Assembly (NCBI RefSeq): GCF_039544005.1 | Contig: NZ_BAABKV010000001.1 | Span: 7,688,001-7,752,000 of the forward strand | Length of the DNA stretch: 64,000 nucleotides | Reading direction: 5' to 3' | From: Kitasatospora paranensis | GTDB lineage: Bacteria; Actinomycetota; Actinomycetes; Streptomycetales; Streptomycetaceae | Part shown: positions 45,348 to 54,668 of the stretch, piece after piece | Numbering within the stretch: the first letter of the stretch is position 1 | Layout: every line of letters begins with the position of its first letter | The notes under the pieces: model-generated | The model's input: the letters and a program-made list of their open reading frames with translations, nothing else | Told to the model about the DNA's origin: nothing | Databases searched by the model: none | Translations under genes and position numbers: made by a program

Positions 45348-46126
45348 CCCGTCGGGAGGACGGCGACGGAGGCCGAGACCGTGGAGAGCCTGAGCACGTG
45401 CGCCGGGTCCGCGGTCTGCGGCACGGCGACCCGCACGTCGGCCGAGACGGCGTCGGAGGTGACCGCGTACGCCTCGCCCTCGGCCGTGTCGGGCAGGCGC
45501 AGGGCGACCGATGCCGAGGCGGCCCGTAGCGCCAGCTCCCCGGGCGCCGTCGCGAACGCCAGGTCGGCCGACGCGGAGTCGACCGTGATGCCGGCGCGGG
45601 GCGCGCGCAGACCGACGGCCGTCAGCCGGGCGGAGGTCACGGCCACGTCCAGGTCGCCGTCCAGCCCCGAGAGCACCGTCTCGCCCGCCGACTGGTGCAG
45701 CGTCAGGGCCGTCCCCGCCGGTACAGCCACCCGCAGGGTGCCGCGGCAGGGGGCGACCGCCCCGCCGGCGGTGCCGCACACCAGCGTCAGCCCGCCGTCG
45801 GCGCCGGTGGGGTGGAAGGCGACCGGGCCCGGGCGGGTGGAGCCCTCGGGGACGAAGTCCGCGGTCGCCGTCGTGCCGCCCGTCCCGGTGACCTCGATCC
45901 GGCCGGCCACCCCGTCGAGCAGCAGGGCGTGCGGCCGCACCCCGGGTGCGGTGCGGGCCTGGCCGGGCGTACCGGGCGGATCGCCGGGCGTCAGCACGAA
46001 AGCGGCCGCGGCCGCCAGGACGGCGGCGCCGACGACGGCGCCCGCGGTGCGCCACGAGCGCCGGTCCGGACCGGGCGCCGTCGGACGGGTGGGGGTGCGG
46101 TCGGGAGTCGGGTCGGTGGGCGTCAT
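45344..46126 (-). CDS. DUF4097-like membrane-anchored protein
   Basis: 260 residues from ATG 46126. A Pro/Thr-rich N-terminus with one membrane helix (about residues 29-46) precedes a beta-solenoid-like domain with short repeating strands (LTLHQSAGETVLSGLDGDLD, ARLTAVGLRAPRAGITVDSA, ASADLAFATAP), the pattern of DUF4097 putative adhesins. Exposed outside the cell. Function unknown. Confidence 0.75.
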   Translation of the reverse strand: MTPTDPTPDRTPTRPTAPGPDRRSWRTAGAVVGAAVLAAAAAFVLTPGDPPGTPGQARTAPGVRPHALLLDGVAGRIEVTGTGGTTATADFVPEGSTRPGPVAFHPTGADGGLTLVCGTAGGAVAPCRGTLRVAVPAGTALTLHQSAGETVLSGLDGDLDVAVTSARLTAVGLRAPRAGITVDSASADLAFATAPGELALRAASASVALRLPDTAEGEAYAVTSDAVSADVRVAVPQTADPAHVLRLSTVSASVAVLPTG

Positions 46127-46228
46127 GCCGCCCGTCTCCCCGCCCCCGGGACCGGTACACGGCCCCGTCCCGCAGCCGGACGCGCAGCCCGGGCGGCCCG
46201 CAGTCGGCCGGCCCGCCGCGGTCCGCGG

Positions 46229-47758
46229 TCAGCCCGGCCCGGACGTCCCGGTGCGGGCGCGGCCGGGATCGCCCATCCGGCTGTGCGACCGCCCGTAGAA
46301 GGCGTACACGACCACGCCGATCACCATCCAGACCAGGAAGCGCCACCAGGTGGCGACCGGCAGGTTGACCATCAGCCAGAGGCTCGCCAGCACGGACAGC
46401 ACGGGCAGCACCGGCACCCAGGGGCAGCGGAACGCGCGCGGCAGGTCGGGGCGGGTCCGCCGGAGCACCACCACGCCGATCGACACCACGATGAAGGCGA
46501 ACAGCGTGCCGATGTTGACCAGCTCGGACAGCTCCTCCAGCGGGATCAGGCCGGCCAGCACGGCGACCACCGCACCCAGCATCACGATCGCCTTCGTGGG
46601 CGTGCCGAACCGCGGGTGGACGGTGGAGAAGGTCCGGGGCAGCAGGCCGTCGCGGCTCATCGCGAAGAACACCCGGCTCTGGCCGAGCAGCAGGATCATG
46701 GTGACCGAGGTGAGGCCCGCGACCGCCCCGACGTTGATCATGTCGGCGAACGCATGCTGGCCGACCGCCTTGAACGCGTCCGACAGCGGCGCGTCGTCGG
46801 ACAGCTCGGTGTACTTCTCCATGCCGGTCACGACCAACGCCACGGCCATGTACAGCGCGGTGCAGATGACCAGCGAGCCCAGGATGCCGCGCGGCACGTC
46901 GCGCTGCGGGTTGCGGGTCTCCTCGGCGGCCGTCGCCACCACGTCGAAGCCGATGAAGGCGAAGAAGACCACGGCCGCCGCCGTGAAGATGCCCATCACC
47001 CCGAAGTCCGTCGGGGTGTAGCCGAACAGGGCCTCGATCAGCGGCGTGGCCCCGCCCGACTTCCTCCACGGTCTTCGCCGGGGGATGAACGGCGAGTAGT
47101 TGTCGGCCTTGACGAAGAACAGCCCGGCCACGATGACGATCAGCACCACCAGCACCTTGATGCCGACGATGACCCGGGTGACCTCGGCCGACAGGTGCAT
47201 ACCGGCGAGGATCACCGCGGTCAGCACCGCGACCAGCAGGGTCGCCGGCAGGTTGAAACTCCATCCCCCGGTCGACGCGCCGGAGATGGCGTGCGGCAAC
47301 GTCACCCCGGCGCTCTCCAGCAGTGACTGCACGTAGCCCGACCAGCCGACCGCCACCACCGCGGCGCCGAGCGCGAGCTCCAGCACCAGGTCCCAGCCGA
47401 TGATCCAGGCGGGCAGCTCGCCGATGGTGGAGAAGGCGAAGGTGTAGGCCGACCCGGCCACCGGCACCGTCGAGGCCAGCTCGGCGTAGCAGAGTGCGGC
47501 GAGGGCGCAGACCACGCCCGCCGCGGCGAAGGACAGCGCCACCGCCGGGCCCGCGTGGTTCTTCGCGGCGGTGCCGGTCAGGACGAAGATGCCGGTGCCG
47601 ATGATGACGCCGACGCCGAACACGGTCAGGTCGAGGGCGGAGAGCGAGCGGCGGAGCGCGTGCTCCGGCTCCTCCGTGTCGGCGATCGACTGCTCGACGG
47701 GCTTGGTCCGGACGAGGCTGCGCAGCAGCCGCTGTCCGGGTTGGGGCGCGCTGGTCAT
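46229..47758 (-). CDS. APC-family amino acid permease
   Basis: About 509 residues from ATG 47758 with AGGAGG five bases upstream. Twelve or more membrane helices. The APC signature GVIIGTGIFVLTGTAA is in helix 1, CYAELASTVPVAGSAYTF in helix 3 and FIGFDVVATAAEETRNPQRD in helix 6. It resembles the cationic amino acid transporter (CAT/YfnA-like) group. It imports an amino acid by proton or exchange coupling; the exact substrate is unknown. Confidence 0.92.
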   Translation of the reverse strand: MTSAPQPGQRLLRSLVRTKPVEQSIADTEEPEHALRRSLSALDLTVFGVGVIIGTGIFVLTGTAAKNHAGPAVALSFAAAGVVCALAALCYAELASTVPVAGSAYTFAFSTIGELPAWIIGWDLVLELALGAAVVAVGWSGYVQSLLESAGVTLPHAISGASTGGWSFNLPATLLVAVLTAVILAGMHLSAEVTRVIVGIKVLVVLIVIVAGLFFVKADNYSPFIPRRRPWRKSGGATPLIEALFGYTPTDFGVMGIFTAAAVVFFAFIGFDVVATAAEETRNPQRDVPRGILGSLVICTALYMAVALVVTGMEKYTELSDDAPLSDAFKAVGQHAFADMINVGAVAGLTSVTMILLLGQSRVFFAMSRDGLLPRTFSTVHPRFGTPTKAIVMLGAVVAVLAGLIPLEELSELVNIGTLFAFIVVSIGVVVLRRTRPDLPRAFRCPWVPVLPVLSVLASLWLMVNLPVATWWRFLVWMVIGVVVYAFYGRSHSRMGDPGRARTGTSGPG

Positions 47759-48145
47759 TCGGGCCTCCTGGGGTAGTCCGCGTGACGCGTACCCCCTCGG
47801 GCCGCCCGCACGCTGCGCAGCGGCCCCGCCCGGGTGGAAAACCCCACGGACGGCCCTGACGGGCGGTCGTCCCGGGCGGCCGGGGACGCACCCGGTGGAA
47901 GGTCCGGCCGGCGTCAGCGGGGCACGGCATCCCCGGCCGCCGGAGGGGGCCCGGCCGGCACCGGCGGGGCCGGCCGGAATTCGGGCGGTCGCGGACCCGT
48001 CCGGGCGGTGTTCGGCTCCGAACCGTCCTTGGCCGCCGTTCACACCACCGAGGGTGTGGCCGCCGGATCGCCTCCCGCCGCACCGGCCGGAGCCGGTCCG
48101 GCGGTTCCCGGGACGGGCGGCCGCCGGTTCGGAGATGATTTGTCC
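47759..48145. other. Intergenic region upstream of the APC permease
   Basis: About 390 bases with no coding character or clear operator. It holds a few short GC-rich inverted repeats of no evident function. Confidence 0.4.
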
Positions 48146-48498
48146 GTGACATGTGGGTGGTGGACGGGGCGCCGCGACGCGCTCCTCGGGGCTCTGGCGC
48201 GCGAACTCCTGCTGTGGGGGAGGACGTCCTCGACGATCCGGGGGCCGGTGAGATCGCCACCCTGCTCGCGGACATCGCGGAACGCGCCGCCGCCGACCGG
48301 CGGGACCCGGTGCTCGGCGAAGCGGCACGGCTGCTCGACCGGGCGGCGCGGGAGTGTGCCCGGGCCGACCGCTTCCTCGGCGGCTTCCTCCCGCAGGTGG
48401 TCCGCCACCTGCGGACGGCACTCGGCCTCCTGCGGCAGGCGCGCCAGGAGTTGATGGATCGTCAAGTCGACCACGGCGGTGCCCCGGTGGCGCGCTGA
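48146..48498 (+). CDS. Small helical protein of unknown function (frame break)
   Basis: If read from GTG 48146 (GGAG eleven bases upstream) the product starts VTCGWWTGRRDALLGALARE. The frame then breaks at the run of five G at 48216-48220. One added base joins it to GEDVLDDPGAGEIATLLADI and a long amphipathic helix (RHLRTALGLLRQARQELMDR). Total about 117 residues, probably cytoplasmic and helical. No family recognised. A shorter unbroken frame from ATG 48151 is the alternative. Confidence 0.5.
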
Positions 48499-48613
48499 CC
48501 CGGCCGTGCCCGGTCCGTCCCCGGCCCCGTTCGCGCGCTGTCCGGGGCCCCCGTCCGCCGCTACAGTCGGAGGAGGGGGCCGTCGCCGGGCGCCCTCCGG
48601 AGGGGGAGGGCCC

Positions 48614-49048
48614 ATGTCGACCTGGAACGGAATCGGCACCAAGTACCTGGGGTTCGGCCACCGCCGGCCCGACGGCAGTCACCACGCGACCCGATGGGTC
48701 GTGCTCTTCGACCTGCCCGTGATCCCGCTGAGCCGCCACCGGCTGAGGGTCGGCGCGACCCTGCACACCATGCGCGGCACCGCCTCGCAGTCGGTCACCG
48801 GCTACGAGGTGCTGGACGAGGGGACGATGGTCGTCCGCGAGGTGCTCACCACTCTGCTGGTCTACTGGATCGTCGGCCCCCTGATCGCGCTGGGCCCCGT
48901 CGTGCTGGTCCTCCTGGCCATCGGTGATGCGCAACTCGGCTTCGTGGCCTGGCTGCTCATCCTTGCCGCCTGCCTGACCTGGGTGGTCGCCGTACCGACG
49001 ACCATGGGCTCGGCGAGCCGCAAACGGCTCGGCCTGCCGAAGGGCTGA
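48614..49048 (+). CDS. Membrane protein, 144 residues
   Basis: Starts at ATG 48614 with GGGGAGGG upstream. The N-terminal 60 residues are hydrophilic with GTKYLGFGHRRPDGSHHATR and DLPVIPLSRHRLR, a pattern found in bacterial membrane-associated small proteins. Two membrane helices (about 80-100 and 108-127) follow, and a basic C-terminus (SRKRLGLPKG). Function unknown. Confidence 0.7.
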   Translation: MSTWNGIGTKYLGFGHRRPDGSHHATRWVVLFDLPVIPLSRHRLRVGATLHTMRGTASQSVTGYEVLDEGTMVVREVLTTLLVYWIVGPLIALGPVVLVLLAIGDAQLGFVAWLLILAACLTWVVAVPTTMGSASRKRLGLPKG

Positions 49049-49111
49049 GGTGCCGGCCGTCCGGCCCGCCCCCACGGCGGGCCGGACGGCAGGTCTGGGG
49101 CCGACGGCCCG

Positions 49112-49477
49112 TCAGCACAGCGCCCGTGCGGCGTCGATGGCGGGCCGCAGGTCCATGTGCAGCCCGCCCCCGCCCGGGGCCGCGGCCCAGACGGGCAGTG
49201 GTGCCGCATATCCGGCGTCCTGCGCGGTCGCGTCCAGGCCGTACTCGGTGCCGCCCGACGCGAACGTGAGCAGCGAGCCGCTGCGGCAGCGCAGCGTCCC
49301 GGATCCGACGGTGAACGGCCACGGTGACACGGACGACGCGGACACCGACCGGCTGTGCCCGTCCTCGCTCAGGAAGAACCAGCCTCCGGCCCCCAGGACC
49401 ACCACAACTGCCGCTCCGATCACCGCCGTGCGGTAGGCCGGGGCCGGTCTGCGGACCGCCCTGTCCACTCTGGCCAT
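49112..49477 (-). CDS. DUF2511-like membrane-anchored protein
   Basis: 121 residues from ATG 49477 (GGAGA five bases upstream). One membrane helix at about 18-35, then a compact exported domain with SASSVSPWPFTVGSGTLRCR and LLTFASGGTEYGLDATAQDA, which matches the DUF2511 pattern. Two cysteines (LRCR and the C-terminal residue) could form a disulfide. Function unknown. Confidence 0.72.
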   Translation of the reverse strand: MARVDRAVRRPAPAYRTAVIGAAVVVVLGAGGWFFLSEDGHSRSVSASSVSPWPFTVGSGTLRCRSGSLLTFASGGTEYGLDATAQDAGYAAPLPVWAAAPGGGGLHMDLRPAIDAARALC

Positions 49478-49585
49478 CGCGGTCTCCTCTCGGTAGGCCG
49501 CACAGCGTAGGGGTGGGGAGATCATGTGAACAGTGTTTGCGCAGAACCCGGTTGGTGCGGGTGGTGAAAGGGTGGAGACCCGGCC

Positions 49586-49867
49586 TCACCGGTGCCGGAC
49601 GGCGACGGCCCCGTCGAGGTCGACCCGGGCGCCGCGCCGGCGCCGGACGGCCGTCGGCCGGGCGGCGCTGCGTTCGGCGGCGGTGAAGGCCTCCTGCGCG
49701 GTCGCGCCGGGCACCACGAAGGACTGCGTGCCGGGGCGTCCGTCGGCGGTGACGGTCGGGGCCGAGACCAGCCACAGCGGGAGGTCGGCCGGGGAGCGCC
49801 GCCCGCCGGCCGCGACGCGGTCGGGCGCGAGGCGGTCGGGTGCCGCCACCACCAGTCCGAGGGTCAT
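49586..49867 (-). CDS. Small hypothetical protein, 93 residues
   Basis: Starts at ATG 49867 with AGGAGG five bases upstream, one of the best binding sites in the window. The product has a strand-rich middle (LWLVSAPTVTADGRPGTQSF), a helical stretch (AQEAFTAAERSAAR) and a basic end. No domain recognised. Its upstream region holds the A-tract direct repeat. Confidence 0.6.
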   Translation of the reverse strand: MTLGLVVAAPDRLAPDRVAAGGRRSPADLPLWLVSAPTVTADGRPGTQSFVVPGATAQEAFTAAERSAARPTAVRRRRGARVDLDGAVAVRHR

Positions 49868-49922
49868 CGCTGCCTCCTGTCCGGGCGGGTCGTTCCCGCT
49901 GCTATCAAGACTACGAGTCATG

Positions 49923-49952
49923 CGCAAAAAGTCTATGAAAAAACGCAAAAAA
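49923..49952. repeat. A-tract direct repeat in an AT-rich patch
   Basis: Two copies of CGCAAAAA at 49923-49930 and 49944-49951, 21 bases (two helical turns) apart, in a 45-base AT-rich patch. It lies between the divergent small gene at 49867 and the polyprenyl synthase gene at 50104. Possibly a bent or UP-element-like promoter region, or a protein-binding site. Confidence 0.55.
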
Positions 49953-50103
49953 CAAATCTCGACCAGGCGTGCGAGGCCTGCCGGGCGCGGCGGCCGGGTT
50001 GCGGGCCTCCCGGGCAGGGGCCCAGATGGCAGGGAAAGCCCCCGCCTGATGCCGCGGGCCGGCGCACCGCGACCGGCCCCGCCCGAGACCGACGGAGTGA
50101 ACG

Positions 50104-51127
50104 GTGCCGACACAGCGGACGTCGCAGCAGATCACCGAGGACGTGAGCGCCTACCTGGAGCCGGCCCTGCGCGAGGCGACGGCCGCGCTCAGCGAGCCGG
50201 TCCGGCGGATGGCGGAGTACCAGTTCGGCTGGGTCGACGCGGACGGCAGCCCGTCCACCCCGGTCGGCTTCCGGCGCAGGCCCGCCCTGGTGGCCCTGCT
50301 CTGCGCGGGCAGCGACCGGCGGGTCTGGGACGGCGTCCGCAACGCGGCCGTCGCCGGGACGCTGATGTCCGCCGCCGGCACCGTCCACGACGACATCATC
50401 GACCGCGAGATGGTGCGCAAGGGCCGGCCCACGCTGTGGAGCGTCTTCGGCGTGCCGGCCGCGATCCAGGTCGGCACCGCGATGCACTGCCTCGCCTTCG
50501 AACTGCTCACCCGCGAACCCGCCCCGGTCGCCGCCGAGCTCGCCCGCCGCGCCGCGTTCGCCATCCGGGAGTGCTGCTCCGGGCAGATCCGGGACCTGCG
50601 GTCGGAGGAGTTCGGCGATGAGCCCGCAGTTCTCCCTCGACCTGCTGGACAGCACGATCGCCGCCCCCACCGCCGGGGTGGCCGTGGTCGGGGCCATCGT
50701 GCGCGGAGCCGGCCCGCAGGAGATCGCCGCCGCCGAGCGGTTCGGCCACCACGCGGGGATGGCGATGGCCTTCTTCGACGACTGGGAGGGCGTCTGGGGC
50801 ACCTCGCGCGACGCGCTGGAGGACTCCTTCGCCGACCTGAGGCGGCGCAAGGCCCGGGCCTTCGTCGCGGTGGCCCTCCAGGCGAAGGGCGCGGCCCGCG
50901 ACGAACTCGCCGCGTTCTACGACGGCACCGCCGAGCCCGCCGAGGACGTCCTGCGGCGGGTCGCCGGACTGATCGAGGAGTGCGGCGGCCGCACCTGGCT
51001 GGAGCTGCGGATCGTGGAGCACGTCCGCCTGGCCGAGCAGGCGCTGCCGGACGCGGTGCCGGACGCGGCCGCCCGCGCCGAGCTCGCGGCGTTCCTGGCG
51101 GCCATCGAGAACGAGCTCGGCGGCTGA
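50104..51127 (+). CDS. Polyprenyl synthetase-like protein (frame break)
   Basis: About 340 residues when repaired, from GTG 50104 (the visible codon before it is ACG). The first Asp-rich motif VHDDIIDRE (DDxxD) is intact. The second reads FFDDWEGVW, which has DDxxG instead of DDxxD, so metal binding there may be weakened. The frame changes at about 50618-50630; removing one base (or adding two) connects RSEEFGDE with FSLDLLDS. The family joins isopentenyl diphosphate units to make C10-C40 prenyl diphosphates. No terpene cyclase lies nearby. Confidence 0.75.
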
Positions 51128-51181
51128 CCGGGCGGGCACCGGCCGGGCGGGTGCGGGCCGCCCGGCCGACGCCCACGGCGT

Positions 51182-51980
51182 CTACAGGCCCTGCTTGGCC
51201 AGCCAGTCGAGTGCGGTGTCCGCGACCTCCCGCCAGCCGCTGTCGATCGTCAGCGAGTGCCCGCGGTCGGGGAACTCGTGGAGGTCGGTCACCGCGGAGG
51301 AGTGCCGGTACTGCTTGGCGGTCGCCCTGGTGATCGACTCCGGGACGGTGTGGTCCCGGCCGCCCGTCATCAGGAGCAGCGGGCCCCGCTGCTCGTTGCC
51401 GGTGTCCACCTTCGCCGGCGAGTTCGCGGACAGGTTCGCGGCGGCCGCCTCGAACAGCGGCTTGCCGGGCGCCGGGATCGTCCACTTCTCGTAGAGGGCG
51501 TCGGACTCCTCCTCGGAGACCGCGTTGCCGAACGCGAAGCGGAACTGCTTCTCGGTCAGCGACACCGCCCGGTGCCGGTTGGCCGGGTTGGAGAACACCG
51601 GGAACGTCGCGCGCAGCGCGGACAGCGGCAGCGGCAGCACCCTTGATCTGGGCGGCGTCGATCGCCACCGCGGCGGCGGCCCGCTCCTGACCGAGCAGCT
51701 TCTCGGCAATCATGCCGCCGAACGAGTGACCCACCACGACCGGCGACCCCGGCAACTCCGCGATGATCCCCGCGTAGTGGGCGACCACGTCGTCGATCCC
51801 GTGGTCGGCGATGGCCCCGGGATCGGCCCTGGCCGCCTCGACGGTGTCCGCGACCCCGGGCCACCCGGGGGCGACCGGCCGGTAGCCGGCCTGCTCGAAC
51901 AGCTCCAGCCAGGGTGCCCACGAGGACGGGTGCAGCCAGAGTCCGTGGATGAAGACGACCGCTCGCGCGTTGCCTGCCAT
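51182..51980 (-). CDS. Alpha/beta-fold hydrolase (frame break)
   Basis: About 265 residues from ATG 51980 (AAGGATC upstream). The N-terminal block is VVFIHGLWLHPSSWAPWLEL, and the nucleophile Ser is in VVGHSFGGMIAE. After a frame break at about 51645-51655 come LLMTGGRDHTVPES (acid Asp) and HEFPDRGHSLTID (His), so the catalytic triad is complete. Removing one base or adding two repairs the frame. A substrate cannot be named. Confidence 0.8.
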
Positions 51981-52181
51981 GATCGGGATCCTTCCGCCGG
52001 GACGGTCCGGAGGCGTTGACCACTCCCCATGGTCACCCGGCCGGGCCTGCCGTGCCCCGGTTGCACCCGGCCGGTTCCCGTGCCGTCCGGGGATCGGCGA
52101 AGGCGGCGTTCCCTGTCACATCGCCCCGATCGACGGATGGGCACAAGCACCCGGCATCCACCCGATCGAAGGAGATCCACC

Positions 52182-52505
52182 ATGCGCTACCTGATGACGT
52201 CGCTGGCCTCGGACACGGCCCCCGACGACAAGCTCTTCGCCGAGATGGGCCGGTTCATCGAAGAGCTCACTGCCTCCGGGGTGCTGCTCGCCACCGGGGG
52301 CCTGGAGCCCGGCGGGGTGCGCCTCACCTCGTCCGGCGGCGAGATCACCGTCACCGACGGGCCGTTCGCCGAGGCCCGGGAGGCCGTGGGCGGCTTCGCC
52401 CTGGTCGAGGTCCGCTCGAAGGAGGAGGCGGTCGAGCTCGGCCGCCGCTTCCGGGCGATCGTCGGCGACGGCGTGAGCGTCCTCCAGCAGGTCTTCGGCC
52501 CCTGA
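52182..52505 (+). CDS. DGPF/YCII-domain protein, partner of the ECF42 sigma factor
   Basis: 107 residues from ATG 52182 with AAGGAGATC upstream. It has the DGPF signature (TVTDGPFAEAREAVGGFALV) and a YCII-like ferredoxin fold. In many actinobacteria such DGPF genes stand beside ECF42 sigma factors and are their main targets; here the ECF42 gene starts 70 bases downstream. The biochemical role of DGPF proteins is not established. Confidence 0.88.
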   Translation: MRYLMTSLASDTAPDDKLFAEMGRFIEELTASGVLLATGGLEPGGVRLTSSGGEITVTDGPFAEAREAVGGFALVEVRSKEEAVELGRRFRAIVGDGVSVLQQVFGP

Positions 52506-52575
52506 CCGGCGCCCTGACCGGCGACCCGTCCGCCCCGTGCCGGACCCGGCTTGCGGTTCGGCCGGGGCGGATGCT

Positions 52576-54000
52576 GTGATCACGCGTGTGAGGGACGCCC
52601 ATCGCACCGTCGACGCGGTCTGGAAGCTGGAGTCCGCGCGGATCGTCGCCGCCCTCACCCGGATGGTGCACGACGTCGGCCTTGCCGAAGAGCTCGCCCA
52701 GGACGCGCTCGTCGCGGCACTGGAGCAGTGGCCGGCCGCCGGCGTCCCCGACAACCCCGGTGCCTGGCTCACCGCGGTCGCCAAACGCCGCGCCGTCGAC
52801 CGCATCCGACGCGAGCGGCGGCTGGCGGCCCGGCACCAGCAGATCGCCCATGACCTGGGCCGTGACCTGGACGTGGACCGGGACCGCGGCCTCGACGAGG
52901 AGCTCGACCCGGCACCGGGGGCCGGGCAGGACGACCTGCTGCGGCTCATGTTCGTCTCCTGCCACCCGGTGCTGCCGACCGAGGCCAGGGTGGCACTGAC
53001 ACTCCGTCTGCTCGGCGGCCTGACCGCGGCGGAGACCGCGCGCGCGTTCCTCACCGGGGAGCAGGCGGTGGTGCGCCGTATCGCGGCAGCCAAGCGCACC
53101 CTCGCCGAGGAAAACGTCGCGTTCGACCTGCCGGCGCCCGAGGAGCTGGCGGCCCGGCTCTCCTCGGTGCTGGAAGTCGTCTACCTGATCTTCAACGAGG
53201 GGTACGCGGCGACCTCCGGCGACGACCTGATGCGGCCCGCCCTCTGTCACGAGGCCCTGCGGCTGGGCCGGCTGCTGGCCACCCTCGCGCCCGGCGAGGC
53301 CGAGGTGCACGGCCTGGTGGCCCTGATGGAGATCCAGGCCTCACGCTCCGCCGCACGGACCGGCCCGGCCGGCGAGCCCGTCCTGCTGCACGAACAGAAC
53401 CGCGGCCGCTGGGACCAGTTGCTGATCCGCCGCGGCTTCGCCGCCATGCTGCGCGCCCGCGAGGCCGGCGGCCCACCCGGCCCGTACGTGCTCCAGGCGG
53501 CGATCGCGGTCTGCCACGCGCAGGCCAGGACGGCCGAGGAGACCGACTGGGCCGGGATCGCCGCCCTCTACGACGCCCTGGTGCGGCTGCTGCCCACCCC
53601 GGTCGTCCGGCTCAACCGGGCGGTGGCCGTCGGGATGGCACGCGGCCCGCAGGCGGGCCTCGACCTCGCCGACGAGCTCCACGCCGACCCGCATCTGCAG
53701 GACTACCACCTGCTCCCCGGGGTCCGCGCCGATCTGCTGCTGCGGCTGGGCCGCTCCGCGGAGGCCCGGCGGGAGTTCGAACGCGCGGCGGACCTCGCCC
53801 GCAACGTCGCCGAGCGGGCCTTCCTGCGCCGCCGGGCGGCCGAGGCCGCCGCCCCCGAACCGTCGGGTACCACCCTCGGCGACGCCGCGCGGCGGTTCCT
53901 GACCCGCCCCGAGTTGGACGCGCCGACCGTGCGCGCGTACGGCCAGACCCTGCGACGGCTCGGCCGGACGCTGGGGGAGGGGCCTTGCTGGAGGCGCTGA
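52576..54000 (+). CDS. ECF42-type RNA polymerase sigma factor, running in frame into a recombinase remnant
   Basis: Starts at GTG 52576 (a GTG at 52588 is the alternative). Region 2 is VWKLESARIVAALTRMVHDV and EELAQDALVAALEQWPAAG; region 4 is LTLRLLGGLTAAETARAFL. The long C-terminal extension (VVYLIFNEGYAATSGDDLMR, HEQNRGRWDQLLIRRG, LNRAVAVGMARGP and LPGVRADLLLRLGR) defines ECF42, which use this domain instead of an anti-sigma factor. The sigma part ends near codon 425 (about 53850). The frame then continues into GTTLGDAARRFLTRPELDAP, which belongs to a tyrosine recombinase, so the natural stop has been lost. Confidence 0.85.
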   Translation: MITRVRDAHRTVDAVWKLESARIVAALTRMVHDVGLAEELAQDALVAALEQWPAAGVPDNPGAWLTAVAKRRAVDRIRRERRLAARHQQIAHDLGRDLDVDRDRGLDEELDPAPGAGQDDLLRLMFVSCHPVLPTEARVALTLRLLGGLTAAETARAFLTGEQAVVRRIAAAKRTLAEENVAFDLPAPEELAARLSSVLEVVYLIFNEGYAATSGDDLMRPALCHEALRLGRLLATLAPGEAEVHGLVALMEIQASRSAARTGPAGEPVLLHEQNRGRWDQLLIRRGFAAMLRAREAGGPPGPYVLQAAIAVCHAQARTAEETDWAGIAALYDALVRLLPTPVVRLNRAVAVGMARGPQAGLDLADELHADPHLQDYHLLPGVRADLLLRLGRSAEARREFERAADLARNVAERAFLRRRAAEAAAPEPSGTTLGDAARRFLTRPELDAPTVRAYGQTLRRLGRTLGEGPCWRR

Positions 54001-54645
54001 CGGCCGATCAGGTGGCTGCGGCCTTCGGGACGGCCTGGGGATCGGCGGCCGCCACCACCTGGAACCGGCACCGCGCCGCCGTCCGGTCCTTCGGGGCCTG
54101 GGCGTCCGTGCCGCACCTCGCCGACGGCCTCCGCCGGCGCCCTGTCGCGCGCACCCGCGCGATGCCGCTCACCGGAACCGAGGTGGCCGAGCTCTGGGCC
54201 CGGCCCGGTCTGCCGCTGCGCGAACGCACCTTCTGGCGGCTGCTGCACGATTCCGGGGCGCCGGTCACCACCGTGCTCGCCCTGGACGTGCCCGACCTCG
54301 ACCTCGACGACCGCTCGGCCCGCCCCCGCAGCGGGGGCGCCGCCCTGCACTGGGGCGAGGCCACGGCCCGACTCCTCGCGGAGCTGCTCGCCGGCCGGGC
54401 CGCGGGCCCGGTCTTCCTCACCGACCGGCGGCCCGGGCCCGCGCGGACCCCGCCACCGGCCGACCTCTGCCCGGAGACCGGCCGGAGCCGGCTTTCCTAC
54501 GAGCGCGCCGAGTACCTCTTCAAGCAGGCGAGCAGTCCCCTGGACCCGGCCGGCCACGGCTTCACCCTCCGACGGCTCCGGCCGCTCGCCCAGCCCGCCC
54601 GGGGCGCCCGTGGGTCCGGCGGTGACGCTCCCTTGCCGTCGGCCT
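53866..54645 (+). pseudogene. Tyrosine recombinase/integrase remnant
   Basis: A core-binding (SAM-like) segment TLGDAARRFLTRPELDAP then ATTWNRHRAAVRSFGAWA, and part of the catalytic domain (LPLRERTFWRLLHDSGAPVT). It has no start of its own, a frame break at about 53984 (repaired by one base), and lacks the C-terminal HxxR...Tyr region: the sequence degrades after HGFTLRRLRPLAQP. It is 3'-truncated just before the GNAT gene and fused at its 5' end to the sigma factor frame. Confidence 0.65.
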
Positions 54646-54668
54646 CCGAGTGCGGCAAGGTCTCGATC

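Noticed and set aside
48040..48642. Open frames on the minus strand upstream of the APC permease
   Set aside because: Low-complexity products without ribosome binding sites; the plus-strand small gene explains the coding signal.
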